From assembly GCA_016787345.1 (NCBI GenBank), contig JAEUUU010000031.1:31373-95372 (forward strand): a DNA stretch of 64,000 nt, written 5' to 3'. The translations under genes and the position numbers were made by a program. Shown here piece after piece: positions 25,241 to 32,572 of the stretch. How positions within the stretch are numbered: the first letter of the stretch is position 1; each line of letters begins with the position of its first letter. The notes under the pieces were generated by a model. That model did no database searches and was not told the origin of the DNA. It worked only from the letters and a program-made list of their open reading frames with translations. The DNA is from Saprospiraceae bacterium (GTDB lineage: Bacteria; Bacteroidota; Bacteroidia; Chitinophagales; Saprospiraceae).

Positions 25241-26065
25241 TTAATGCGCCGCCACGCCTGCCGGGCTGAGGTACAATTCTTTGAAAAGGATATAAATACC
25301 CATCACCAGCACAAACCAGCCGAAGGCTTTTTTGAGTTTGGCGCCGTCGATTTTACGGCTCAGGCGGTTGCCCAAAAAGATGCCGGCAATGGCCAGCACG
25401 GTTACGCTGCCCAGCAGCACCCAGTCGAGTTTGTAATGCGACAAATCACCCAGAAAGCCGAACAGCGACTTGGCTGCAATAATGAGCAGCGAGGTGCCCA
25501 CGGCTTGTTTCATCGGTAGTTTGCTGAACAATACAAGCGCCGGGATAATGAGAAAGCCGCCGCCTGCGCCAACCAAACCGGTAAGCACCCCTACGATTGC
25601 GCCTTCCAGCAGGATCATCGGGTAATTGAATTGTTGTGGGCCGCTATCCCCGTTGTCTGCCGCCGCGCCCTTTTTGTCGCGGATCATTGAAACCGAAGCG
25701 AAAACCATGAGCAGGGCGAACAAACCCATCATCAACATGGCTTTTGATACGACGAAACTGCCCACGGAAAAAACCGGATTGGGAATCAGGGGCACCAGCC
25801 AGGCACGGGTGGCATATACGGCGAGAATGGAGGGGATACCGAAAATCACCGCCGTTTTCAGGTTGACCATGCCCTCGCGGTATTTGGGCAAGGCGCCGAC
25901 CAGACTGGTAGAACCGACGATGAAAAGCGAATAGGCGGTTGCCAAAACAGGATCGACGCCAAAAAGATAAACCAATACAGGCACCGTAAGAATACTGCCG
26001 CCGCCGCCAATCAATCCGAGTGAAATGCCGATGAGTACCGATGCAAAATAGCCAATGATTTCCAT
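25241..26065 (-). CDS. TauE/SafE-family sulfite/sulfur-compound exporter-like permease
   Basis: A 274-aa protein with eight TM helices and the repeated TauE/SafE motifs 'ISLGLIGGGGSILTVPVLVY' and 'VGVLTGLVGAGGGFLIIPALVL'. Family members move sulfite, sulfoacetate, thiosulfate or related anions. It follows the Crp/Fnr gene on the same strand with a 122-base gap that carries its own candidate promoter and palindrome. The pairing of TauE-type permeases with Crp/Fnr regulators is a recurrent arrangement in Bacteroidota (from memory) and suggests a sulfur or redox stress role. Confidence 0.9.
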   Translation of the reverse strand: MEIIGYFASVLIGISLGLIGGGGSILTVPVLVYLFGVDPVLATAYSLFIVGSTSLVGALPKYREGMVNLKTAVIFGIPSILAVYATRAWLVPLIPNPVFSVGSFVVSKAMLMMGLFALLMVFASVSMIRDKKGAAADNGDSGPQQFNYPMILLEGAIVGVLTGLVGAGGGFLIIPALVLFSKLPMKQAVGTSLLIIAAKSLFGFLGDLSHYKLDWVLLGSVTVLAIAGIFLGNRLSRKIDGAKLKKAFGWFVLVMGIYILFKELYLSPAGVAAH

Positions 26066-26118
26066 AAAAACAGGTGGGTAGACGAACCCCGGGTTTTAGA
26101 ACAAGTCCGGATTTTGTG

Positions 26119-26163
26119 CAAAGGTTGGCCTATTCCCGCTTGTCGCCTGTGATTTATGTCACG
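26119..26163 (-). promoter_or_regulatory. Predicted Crp/Fnr-activated promoter of the TauE/SafE gene
   Basis: The palindrome TGTGATTTATGTCACG (26148-26163) is paired with a -7-like box AACCTTTG (complement of 26119-26126, one mismatch to TAnnTTTG). The centre-to-box distance is about 36.5 bases, almost the same as at the porin promoter. No -33 TTG is seen, as expected for activator-dependent promoters. Confidence 0.6.
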
Positions 26164-26187
26164 GGCTGCTGAAATCAAGGACATTAA

Positions 26188-26823
26188 TCAAATCTTCAAC
26201 AACTCGATACCCTGTTTGAGCAGCCGCACTTTGCCTTGTTCCGAGAGTTTTTTCATCAGACGGGAGACGACTTCCCTCGAAGAATTCAACTCCTGTGCGA
26301 TCTGGGTATTGGTCAGGTCGAGAACTTTGGTCCCCAACGCTTTGCTGTGGCGGCGCAGGTAAAATTCGAGCCGCTCGTCCATGTTCTGAAAAGCGATATG
26401 ATCGATGGTTTCGAGCAGTTCTTCGTAGCGTTTGCGGTAGGTGCCCACCACGAAATGATACCAGGTGCGGTATTGCCGCATCCAGTTTTCGGTCACCTCG
26501 ACCGGCACGACGAGCAGCACGGCATCCGTGTCGGCTTTGGCAGTGACGGCGCTGGCTTTGATCGTGCGATCGCAAATCAGCGAGAGGGCGCATCCTTCGC
26601 CGGCATTGAGGTGGTACATAAAAAACTCGTTGCCCTCCTCGTTTTCGCGGTACAACTTGACCAGCCCGTCGAGCACGATCATCGTGTTGCGGATGTTCTG
26701 CCCGGTTTGAAGGAGCACCTGGCCGGCTTTGGCTTCCAGAATCCGACCTTTTTCGGTCAATTCCTTGAGCAGGCCCTCTTCCAGATCGCGCAGCAGGTGT
26801 CGGTAGTTTTCAATCTTATTCAT
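26188..26823 (-). CDS. Crp/Fnr-family transcriptional regulator
   Basis: A 211-aa protein: cyclic-nucleotide-binding-fold domain (~20-120, 'AGQVLLQTGQNIRNTMIVLDGLVKLY', 'GEGCALSLICDRTI'), dimer helix (~125-145) and winged HTH (~165-205, 'DLTNTQIAQELNSSREVVSRLMKKL'). The recognition helix has R-E-x-x-x-R spacing as in CRP, which contacts GTGA half-sites, plus the FNR-like S-R. There is no N-terminal Cys cluster for an Fe-S centre and no clear cAMP pocket, so the signal is unknown. Matching GTGA-N6-TCAC sites in front of the two downstream genes make them the likely targets. Confidence 0.92.
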   Translation of the reverse strand: MNKIENYRHLLRDLEEGLLKELTEKGRILEAKAGQVLLQTGQNIRNTMIVLDGLVKLYRENEEGNEFFMYHLNAGEGCALSLICDRTIKASAVTAKADTDAVLLVVPVEVTENWMRQYRTWYHFVVGTYRKRYEELLETIDHIAFQNMDERLEFYLRRHSKALGTKVLDLTNTQIAQELNSSREVVSRLMKKLSEQGKVRLLKQGIELLKI

Positions 26824-26883
26824 ACGCTATTGTAACAATTCAAGCCGGTAAAGGTTAGGTTTGACCCGGCGCCTGCCGGGATT

Positions 26884-27852
26884 TCAGTCCATCGGCCAGA
26901 AGTGTTCGCATATTTTTTTCAAAAACTCGCCGGGCCGGGCCATGGAGGACAAAAAGAGCGAACTGCGGCCGCTGACTTCAAAGGGGCTGTCGTCGATAAC
27001 GGCATCGGGTTTGTTGTCGCCGTCGAGGTCGCCGTACCATTGCAGACTCACCGTCGGGCTGATTTCCGGCACTTCCGGACTGACCCAGTGGCTCAAATCC
27101 TGTCGTGTGGCCGGCTGCGTGGTGTAGTCCAGAGCGTACAAGCGATAATTGCGCACCACGACGTAATCGTCCACAAATTCGGCGCAACCGACAGCGGAGA
27201 GTACGTAGGTAGCCTTTGTCGTCGTATCGCCTTCGGGGTAGCCGGGGCTGATACCCATCGTCGCGCCGGGGCCAAGGCTGCCGTTGGCAAAAAAATCATT
27301 GACCGTATATACGCCCAGCGGGCCGGCGTAGCCGGTTCGGAAGGGTTTGTGGGTGCCCAGTATAAATTTGCTGGTTTGTTTTTGATTGGTTTTCAACACT
27401 GTAATCTTTCCTCCCCAAAATTCGCTGTATTCTTCTACGGCTCGTATTTCAATCTTCCTGATCTCGTCGGCAAACGAATCACGCGCATAAACGCCGTACC
27501 AGTTGAGCGGCGGAAGCGCCGAATAAATCTGGTCGTTTTCATAATACAGGCCGATGGTCGGCGCCAGGTAAGCCCCGAATGCGTACCCCGTTTTCCCCTG
27601 GTAGCGCACCTGCAGCCAGCGGTCGTATACGGAATCGACCTCGATATACTCGCCGTTGAGCGCTACACCGACAAACTGAACGACCGAACCCCTCGGCAGG
27701 CTCGCGACTTTTTTGGCTTTGGCATCGGGCGCATCGCGCAGGTTGAGCGAGCTGGCGGTCACGACATATTCTTCGGGAAAAAACGGAACGCCTTGCGCGG
27801 TCAGAAGGCTAACTGAACTTAGCGACAGGAAGAGGGAGAAGATAATTTTCAT
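26884..27852 (-). CDS. Secreted SH3b-domain protein
   Basis: A 322-aa exported protein with signal peptide (MKIIFSLFLSLSSVSLLTAQ) and an SH3b domain at ~30-95: 'YVVTASSLNLRDAPDAKAKKVASLPRGSVVQF' and 'RWLQVRYQGKTGYAFGAYL'. The rest has a repeated-beta pattern and ends with an FG-GAP-like 'LQWYGDLDGDNKPDAVIDD' motif (Ca-loop type). SH3b domains bind peptidoglycan or cell-surface peptides. No catalytic residues were recognised. Confidence 0.8.
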   Translation of the reverse strand: MKIIFSLFLSLSSVSLLTAQGVPFFPEEYVVTASSLNLRDAPDAKAKKVASLPRGSVVQFVGVALNGEYIEVDSVYDRWLQVRYQGKTGYAFGAYLAPTIGLYYENDQIYSALPPLNWYGVYARDSFADEIRKIEIRAVEEYSEFWGGKITVLKTNQKQTSKFILGTHKPFRTGYAGPLGVYTVNDFFANGSLGPGATMGISPGYPEGDTTTKATYVLSAVGCAEFVDDYVVVRNYRLYALDYTTQPATRQDLSHWVSPEVPEISPTVSLQWYGDLDGDNKPDAVIDDSPFEVSGRSSLFLSSMARPGEFLKKICEHFWPMD

Positions 27853-27917
27853 TGCATTGAATTTGAAGATAAAGCAAAGTCTTGTTAGCGGGAAACCGCG
27901 GTGTGCAACAATAAAAA

Positions 27918-28457
27918 CTAACGCAAGGTCATCACGCGATAGCCGAGTAAACCCTTGCGCACCGGCAGCAAAACAGGGTCGCCGGGTTGGGTATTGGGGT
28001 AATAAGCCTGGGTTTTGTATTTGAAACGGAGCAAGCGCCCATTTTCACGAACCTGGAGATGATAACCCGTCGGTTGCAGTTTTTCACCTTTCAAAAAGCC
28101 GTAATTGGAGGCGAGGTAGGGGGTTTCGGCCAAAAATTCAAATGACAGGTACTCTTCGCGCCCGCCCAGTCGGTTGAGCAAACTGAGCATTAGCGGCCCC
28201 AGCAAAACGGTAAATACCAGAATCGTCATCAGTTCCGGTACGTGGTTGGCCAGGGGCGTCAGTCGGCGCCGAAGGGCGTAAAGCAGGCCACCCGCCAGTA
28301 CAGCGCCGGCAATCAGGCCGGTCACGACCAGTTGGCCGGCGTCGATGGTGTTGGAAAATACCGGAAATTCGCGGACGTACAAAGCAATCAGGCCGAAAAA
28401 GACCAGCACGCCGGCGACAGCCGTAGCGTAAAAAAGAGGACCGGGTTTGTTTTCCAT
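27918..28457 (-). CDS. Small membrane protein, function unknown
   Basis: A 179-aa protein with about three TM helices in the first half ('LFYATAVAGVLVFFGLIALYV', 'LVVTGLIAGAVLAGGLLYAL', 'LMTILVFTVLLGPLMLSLL'). A soluble C-terminal half follows with beta-strand-like 'TGYHLQVRENGRLLRFKYKT' and a basic end. No known family recognised. ATG at 28457 was chosen because an earlier start (28553) would overlap the divergent deacetylase gene and add an unrelated 32 residues. Confidence 0.65.
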   Translation of the reverse strand: MENKPGPLFYATAVAGVLVFFGLIALYVREFPVFSNTIDAGQLVVTGLIAGAVLAGGLLYALRRRLTPLANHVPELMTILVFTVLLGPLMLSLLNRLGGREEYLSFEFLAETPYLASNYGFLKGEKLQPTGYHLQVRENGRLLRFKYKTQAYYPNTQPGDPVLLPVRKGLLGYRVMTLR

Positions 28458-28527
28458 AAAAACTGAATTTTGCAGCGCAACCGAATTGCGTTTTTGCGGG
28501 TTTACCGCTGCGAATGTCTGATCCTTC

Positions 28528-29430
28528 ATGCTAAAAATTGCATTTTCCCCCACCTACAAATACGAATTGCCCGAAGGACACCGCTTCCCGATGGCGAAAT
28601 ACGAACTGGTGCCCGACCAGTTGCTGTACGAAGGAACGGTGCGGGAGGAGAATTTTTTTCACCCGGGCCTGCTCGATGAACCCACCGCCTTGCTCACCCA
28701 CACGTCCGAGTACTGGCGCAAACTGAACGACGTCAGCTTGTCGGAAAAAGAAATCAGGGCCATCGGTTTTCCGGTCAATGAAAAATTTATGCTGCGCGGC
28801 CGGCACATCGCCCAGGGCACCATCGAATGCGCCCTGCACGCCCGCCAGCACGGCGTCGCGCTGAACGTGGCCGGCGGCACCCACCATGCTTTTGCCGATC
28901 GCGGCGAGGGGTTCTGCTGTTTCAACGACCAGGCGGTAGCGGCCAATTATCTGCTCCGGAACGACCTGGCCCGGCGCATTCTCATCGTCGACCTCGACGT
29001 GCACCAGGGCAACGGTACGGCGGCTATTTTTCACGACGAACCGCGGGTATTTACCTTTTCGATGCACGGCGAGCGCAATTATCCCCTGCGAAAAGAGCAA
29101 TCCGACCTCGATATCGGCCTGCCCGACGGGCTCGACGACGGCCCCTACCTGCGCCTGCTGCGCGAAACCCTGCCCCGTCTTATCGACGAGTTTCAGCCCG
29201 ATTTTGTTTTTTACCAAAGCGGCGTCGATATACTCGATACCGACAAACTGGGCCGTCTCTCGGTGAGCCGCGCCGGATGCCGCGAACGCGACCGGATCGT
29301 ATTCGAACTTTGCCGCCGCAACCGCCTGCCGATAGCGGTGAGTATGGGAGGCGGCTATTCGCCCCGCCTGGCCGATATCGTGGAGGCGCACGCCAACACG
29401 TTTCGCACAGCCCAGGAAGTGTTTTTTTGA
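28528..29430 (+). CDS. Histone-deacetylase-superfamily (class II HDAC/acetylpolyamine amidohydrolase-like) enzyme
   Basis: A 300-aa zinc hydrolase. Signatures: 'NVAGGTHHAFADRGEGFCCFND' (catalytic His pair), 'ILIVDLDVHQGNGTAAIF' (DxH zinc ligands), 'DFVFYQSGVDILDTD' (third zinc Asp), 'PIAVSMGGGYS' (GGGY loop). Bacterial members deacetylate acetyl-lysine, acetylpolyamines or acetoin-related substrates. Length is typical for the short bacterial form. It is divergent from the small membrane protein and about 120 bases upstream of rpsU. Confidence 0.93.
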   Translation: MLKIAFSPTYKYELPEGHRFPMAKYELVPDQLLYEGTVREENFFHPGLLDEPTALLTHTSEYWRKLNDVSLSEKEIRAIGFPVNEKFMLRGRHIAQGTIECALHARQHGVALNVAGGTHHAFADRGEGFCCFNDQAVAANYLLRNDLARRILIVDLDVHQGNGTAAIFHDEPRVFTFSMHGERNYPLRKEQSDLDIGLPDGLDDGPYLRLLRETLPRLIDEFQPDFVFYQSGVDILDTDKLGRLSVSRAGCRERDRIVFELCRRNRLPIAVSMGGGYSPRLADIVEAHANTFRTAQEVFF

Positions 29431-29492
29431 GAAAACAGTCCGACCGGTCCAGTTTTTTTTATTTCAGGTTTATTTTTGTCAAACAGGAACTT

Positions 29493-29500
29493 TACCTTTG
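29493..29500 (+). promoter_or_regulatory. Candidate -7 element (TACCTTTG) of rpsU
   Basis: Exact TAnnTTTG match, 48 bases before the rpsU ATG. A TTG lies 14 bases upstream (29476-29478), shorter than the usual 19, so the -33 is uncertain. Confidence 0.4.
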
Positions 29501-29533
29501 CAGCCCGAAATTTTATCGACCATTTTTATCACT

Positions 29534-29541
29534 AAAAGGAG
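29534..29541 (+). promoter_or_regulatory. Strong Shine-Dalgarno sequence of rpsU (AAAAGGAG)
   Basis: AAAAGGAG ends 7 bases before the rpsU ATG, an ideal SD. I see no comparably strong, well-spaced SD upstream of other starts in the window. Published work on Flavobacterium shows the anti-SD is normally hidden by bS21, bS18 and bS6, with rpsU retaining an SD for autogenous control, and this site fits that picture. Confidence 0.75.
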
Positions 29542-29548
29542 TAATTTC

Positions 29549-29743
29549 ATGTTGATCGTTGAAGTAAAAGACGGCGAAGCCATTGACAAGGTGCTGAAAA
29601 AGTACAAGCGCAAATTCGAGCGCGCCGGCATTCTTAAAGAACTGCGTCGCCGCAAGAACTTCACCAAGCCTTCGGTGACCCGCCGCACGGAGGTACTCAA
29701 AGCGGTTTACAAAGAAGAAATGTACGGCAACAAGAACGATTAA
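29549..29743 (+). CDS. rpsU: 30S ribosomal protein bS21
   Basis: A 64-aa basic protein matching bS21: 'VEVKDGEAIDKVLKKYKRKFERAGILKELRRRKNFTKPS' region then 'VTRRTEVLKAVYKEEMYG'. It binds the 30S platform beside the 3' end of 16S rRNA; in Bacteroidota it takes part in sequestering the anti-SD. The ATG at 29549 follows a strong SD and gives the standard length. A terminator hairpin lies 50 bases downstream, so it is probably monocistronic. Confidence 0.96.
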   Translation: MLIVEVKDGEAIDKVLKKYKRKFERAGILKELRRRKNFTKPSVTRRTEVLKAVYKEEMYGNKND

Positions 29744-29795
29744 TTCGTTCGTACGCAGCCTTTGGCTGCCAAGGCCCCTGCATTTTAAAGATACC

Positions 29796-29827
29796 AGGCA
29801 GCTGTCGTATTCGGCAGCTGCCTTTTT
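29796..29827 (+). terminator. Intrinsic terminator after rpsU
   Basis: A 12-bp stem (29796-29807 with 29812-29823, one G-T pair) with a tatt loop is followed by a T run to 29827. Confidence 0.85.
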
Positions 29828-29893
29828 GCGTTACGGGCATTACGGCCGCCTCTCTCCTAAGTCTGAGTACCCCGGGAACTTGTGGGCGAAAAA

Positions 29894-29950
29894 GTTTCAC
29901 GCAAAGCCGCAAAGTCGCCTAGGGACAAATTCTTCGCGCGCTTGGCGGCT
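29894..29950. repeat. Single CGCAAAG-family repeat
   Basis: tttcacgcaaagccgcaaag and a downstream gcgcgcttggcggctttt resemble the repeat units at 10.2-10.7 kb, again at a 3' intergenic position. Confidence 0.6.
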
Positions 29951-29968
29951 TTTCATGAAATAATAATG

Positions 29969-30412
29969 CTACGATTTCAGGCCCTCCTCTTTCGATCCGG
30001 CAGATTCGGCGTCCGCACTCGGTTCCTCCGCCGCTTCTCCTTTATTTTTCCGGAACAGATTTTTCGCCACGACGACAAGGGTCGGGATGGCCTGTATCAG
30101 GATGGGCAACAGGATACGCAACAGCCGGGCTCTTTTGGAATTACGCGTCAGCGTATTGACCGCAAAATCGGTTGCCAGTCGTATGCTGGCAGGATTCTGA
30201 ATAATCGTGTTCAGCAAACCCGAGTCTACAGGTTTTGAAAACGAACGCATGGTGTACTTCAACAGGCGAGCCGGCGTCAGATCTTCTTTCAAGGCGCCCA
30301 GGGTCTGGCGAAGTTCCTGGCGCTGCTGCTGCATTTTATCGGCCAGCCGCTGTTTGCGCTGCAGCAACTCCGTCAGGTTGTCGACATCAACTTTCTTTCG
30401 GAAGATCTTCAT
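29969..30412 (-). CDS. Small helical protein downstream of the holin-X gene
   Basis: A 147-aa protein: charged coiled-coil N-terminus ('NLTELLQRKQRLADKMQQQRQELRQ'), a central helical part, one TM segment ('ARLLRILLPILIQAIPTLVVVAKNLF') and an acidic Glu/Ala/Ser tail. No named family was recognised. It overlaps the upstream holin-family gene by 26 bases, so the two are cotranscribed and probably form one membrane system, as often seen for YtxH/holin-X gene pairs in this phylum. Confidence 0.7.
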   Translation of the reverse strand: MKIFRKKVDVDNLTELLQRKQRLADKMQQQRQELRQTLGALKEDLTPARLLKYTMRSFSKPVDSGLLNTIIQNPASIRLATDFAVNTLTRNSKRARLLRILLPILIQAIPTLVVVAKNLFRKNKGEAAEEPSADAESAGSKEEGLKS

Positions 30413-30767
30413 CGCTCAACATATTTTGAATGATTTTTTCGCGAAATAAGGGCCGGATGACATAAAATGCCAGGGCCCCGATCGGTATGAGAATCAGCGA
30501 CGACAAGGCAAAACCGCCGGCTTTGTTTCCGATCAGGTCGCCCAGCCACAAAGCCAGCGCTACGCACAACAACATCAGGACCATGAGCGCGAAGGCCAGG
30601 GCCACAATCATACCGGCCAGATTGGAGAGCAGGGCCGACATCTTCTCAGCGAAGGTAAGCGTGGCATATTCCCATCGGGTTTCAAGGTGATCGAGTAGTT
30701 GGTCGGTCAGTTGTTCGAGTCGGGCGCTGGGGCCCTGCATGTCGTCGGGGTCGGCGTCGGGTTTCAT
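30387..30767 (-). CDS. Holin-X/DUF1469-like (phage holin superfamily) membrane protein
   Basis: A 126-aa protein with an amphipathic N-terminal helix and two TM helices ('LAGMIVALAFALMVLMLLCVALALWLGDL' and 'FALSSLILIPIGALAFYVI'). This is the layout of chromosomal holin-superfamily-III proteins. These are usually stress-related membrane proteins, not lysis proteins; no phage genes are nearby. It is first in a two-gene unit. Confidence 0.75.
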   Translation of the reverse strand: MKPDADPDDMQGPSARLEQLTDQLLDHLETRWEYATLTFAEKMSALLSNLAGMIVALAFALMVLMLLCVALALWLGDLIGNKAGGFALSSLILIPIGALAFYVIRPLFREKIIQNMLSDEDLPKES

Positions 30768-30890
30768 GGTTAAAATGTTGTTTAGAGACCTGAAAAATCA
30801 AGGCAGCCGGAAGCCTTGTCTTGCACAAAGATAATCAGGCAAGCGGCGCATGTCGCGGATTTTCCCGATTTTGGGGCAGGAAAGCGCAAC

Positions 30891-31790
30891 ATGTTTTACG
30901 AAGACAGTTTTTACCAATACCTCGCTCTCGAACGCAGATTCTCCCCCCATACCCTGGCGGCATACCGGCGCGACCTGTCGCAATTCATCGCTTTTCTCGA
31001 CAGCCAGCAAGTGGATTCCGTCGCGGTGGTCCGGCACGGCCATATTCGCGCCTGGATCGTGCAACAAATGCAAGCCGGTCAAAGTCCGCGCAGCATCAAC
31101 CGCCGCTTGTCGTGCCTCAAAAGCTATTTCCGGCTCCTGCGCAAACGGCGCCTGATCGAGCACGACCCGCTCAAAAAAGTCGTGGCGCCCCGCACCGGTA
31201 AACGCCTGCCGGTTTTTGTGCCCGAACAGCAGGTGAACCATCTGTTTACCCGGGTTGATTTCCCTGCCGATTATGCCGGTCAGCGCGACCGCCTTATTCT
31301 CGAAATGCTCTATGCCACCGGCCTGCGCAGAAGCGAGTTGTCGTTGCTCAAAATCAACGACATCGACCTCGGCCGTTTCGTGCTGCGGGTGCAGGGCAAA
31401 GGCGGAAAAGAACGGATCGTACCCTTTGCTCATTACCTGGCGCGCCTGATCGAACAGTATTTGTCGCTTCGTGAAAAAAGTTTCCCCGGCGCTGCGGAGC
31501 CCTGGCTGCTGCTCAACCGCAAAGGCGCCCGCATGAGCCCGGAAAGCATCTACTCCGCGGTGCACAAATACCTGTCGATGGTGACGACGACCGAACAACG
31601 CAGCCCGCACGTGTTGCGCCATTCCTTTGCCACCCACCTGTCGGACCACGGCGCCGACATCAACGCCATCAAGGAATTACTGGGCCACGCCAACCTCGCC
31701 GCTACCCAGATCTACACCCACAACAGCATCGAAAAACTCAAAAAGGTGTACGACCAGGCGCATCCGAAAAGCAAGGAAGACGAGCCCTGA
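30891..31790 (+). CDS. XerC/XerD-type tyrosine recombinase
   Basis: A 299-aa protein with a SAM-like N-terminal DNA-binding domain (~1-90) and the catalytic domain. The catalytic set is complete: R146 in 'ATGLRRSEL', K in 'GKGGKER' (170-175), H240-R243 in 'HVLRHSFATH', H266 in 'LGHANL', Y275 in 'TQIYTH'. Length and lack of an arm-binding domain point to a chromosomal dimer-resolution (dif) recombinase and not a mobile-element integrase; no attachment site or phage genes flank it. Location near rpsU is common in Bacteroidota. The ATG at 30891 gives the normal Xer N-terminus (MFYEDSFYQYLALERR). Confidence 0.92.
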   Translation: MFYEDSFYQYLALERRFSPHTLAAYRRDLSQFIAFLDSQQVDSVAVVRHGHIRAWIVQQMQAGQSPRSINRRLSCLKSYFRLLRKRRLIEHDPLKKVVAPRTGKRLPVFVPEQQVNHLFTRVDFPADYAGQRDRLILEMLYATGLRRSELSLLKINDIDLGRFVLRVQGKGGKERIVPFAHYLARLIEQYLSLREKSFPGAAEPWLLLNRKGARMSPESIYSAVHKYLSMVTTTEQRSPHVLRHSFATHLSDHGADINAIKELLGHANLAATQIYTHNSIEKLKKVYDQAHPKSKEDEP

Positions 31791-31904
31791 ACACGGGCCG
31801 TAACAATCCGCTAACGAGCCGTGATAAAATGGCGTTAAACTGCCGTCCGGGGCGCCGCCAATCGCAGATTTCCCGCGTAATTGCAGCAAAAATCAGTTCA
31901 AACC

Positions 31905-32447
31905 ATGCGTGCCACCTACCTTTTGCTTCTGGGCGCCATCGGCCTGCTCGGCGCCTGCAGCCCCACCCTCACCCCCTTTTCCCGCGAGCTCTACGAGACG
32001 CAAAACTGGACCGACAACGACCTGAAACGCGTACAGTTCTACCTCTCCGACGACCTCACGATCTACCGCAACATCGATGAAGACAGCCGGGTCAATATCT
32101 CCAGCGGCGAGATTAAAATCCGCAACGGCCGCAAAGTGCAACAAATCCACTTCCGCCGCGGCACCCCGGGCGTATTCCTGTTTCGGCCCAAAGACGATCA
32201 CTTCGCCATCAGCTTCGAAAACAAAGACGACACCCATTACCTCATGTTCGGCCCCAATCCGAAAATCAGCGGCGAATACCAGTTGCTGGCCTCGGAATGG
32301 AACCGCCGTTCGGGTACTGTAACCTATGCCGGCGAAAAATTCCAGACCGACTCCGATGTGATTCCGCGACTGCTCGTCAACCTCAAACGCGAAGGCAGCT
32401 ACAAACAAGTGAGCCGTACCGCCTCCGGCCGGAAAGTGAAGGGATGA
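31905..32447 (+). CDS. Lipoprotein of unknown function
   Basis: A 180-aa protein with a lipoprotein signal (MRATYLLLLGAIGLLGACSP, Cys at 18). The body begins 'FSRELYETQNWTDNDLKRVQFYLSDDLTIYR', a beta-rich pattern common to small Bacteroidota lipoproteins, and ends in a basic tail. No named domain was recognised. It lies between the Xer gene and recN on the same strand. Confidence 0.7.
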   Translation: MRATYLLLLGAIGLLGACSPTLTPFSRELYETQNWTDNDLKRVQFYLSDDLTIYRNIDEDSRVNISSGEIKIRNGRKVQQIHFRRGTPGVFLFRPKDDHFAISFENKDDTHYLMFGPNPKISGEYQLLASEWNRRSGTVTYAGEKFQTDSDVIPRLLVNLKREGSYKQVSRTASGRKVKG

Positions 32448-32538
32448 TGATGCGAGGATGCGAGGATTTGAGTGCAGAGATTTGAATATTTAAAACAAAA
32501 TATGTCAACTCGGTGAGCGTCAGACGCTTGCGATGCAC

Positions 32539-32546
32539 TACTTTTG
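32539..32546 (+). promoter_or_regulatory. Candidate -7 element (TACTTTTG) of recN
   Basis: Exact TAnnTTTG match, 26 bases before the recN ATG; no TTG at 19-base spacing. Confidence 0.4.
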
Positions 32547-32572
32547 CGTTTTACCATACCCGGGTTGTCCTT

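Noticed and set aside
30387-31790. Prophage remnant (holin plus tyrosine recombinase)
   Set aside because: The holin-X-like gene and Xer recombinase are common chromosomal genes here; no capsid, tail, terminase, repressor or att repeats were seen.
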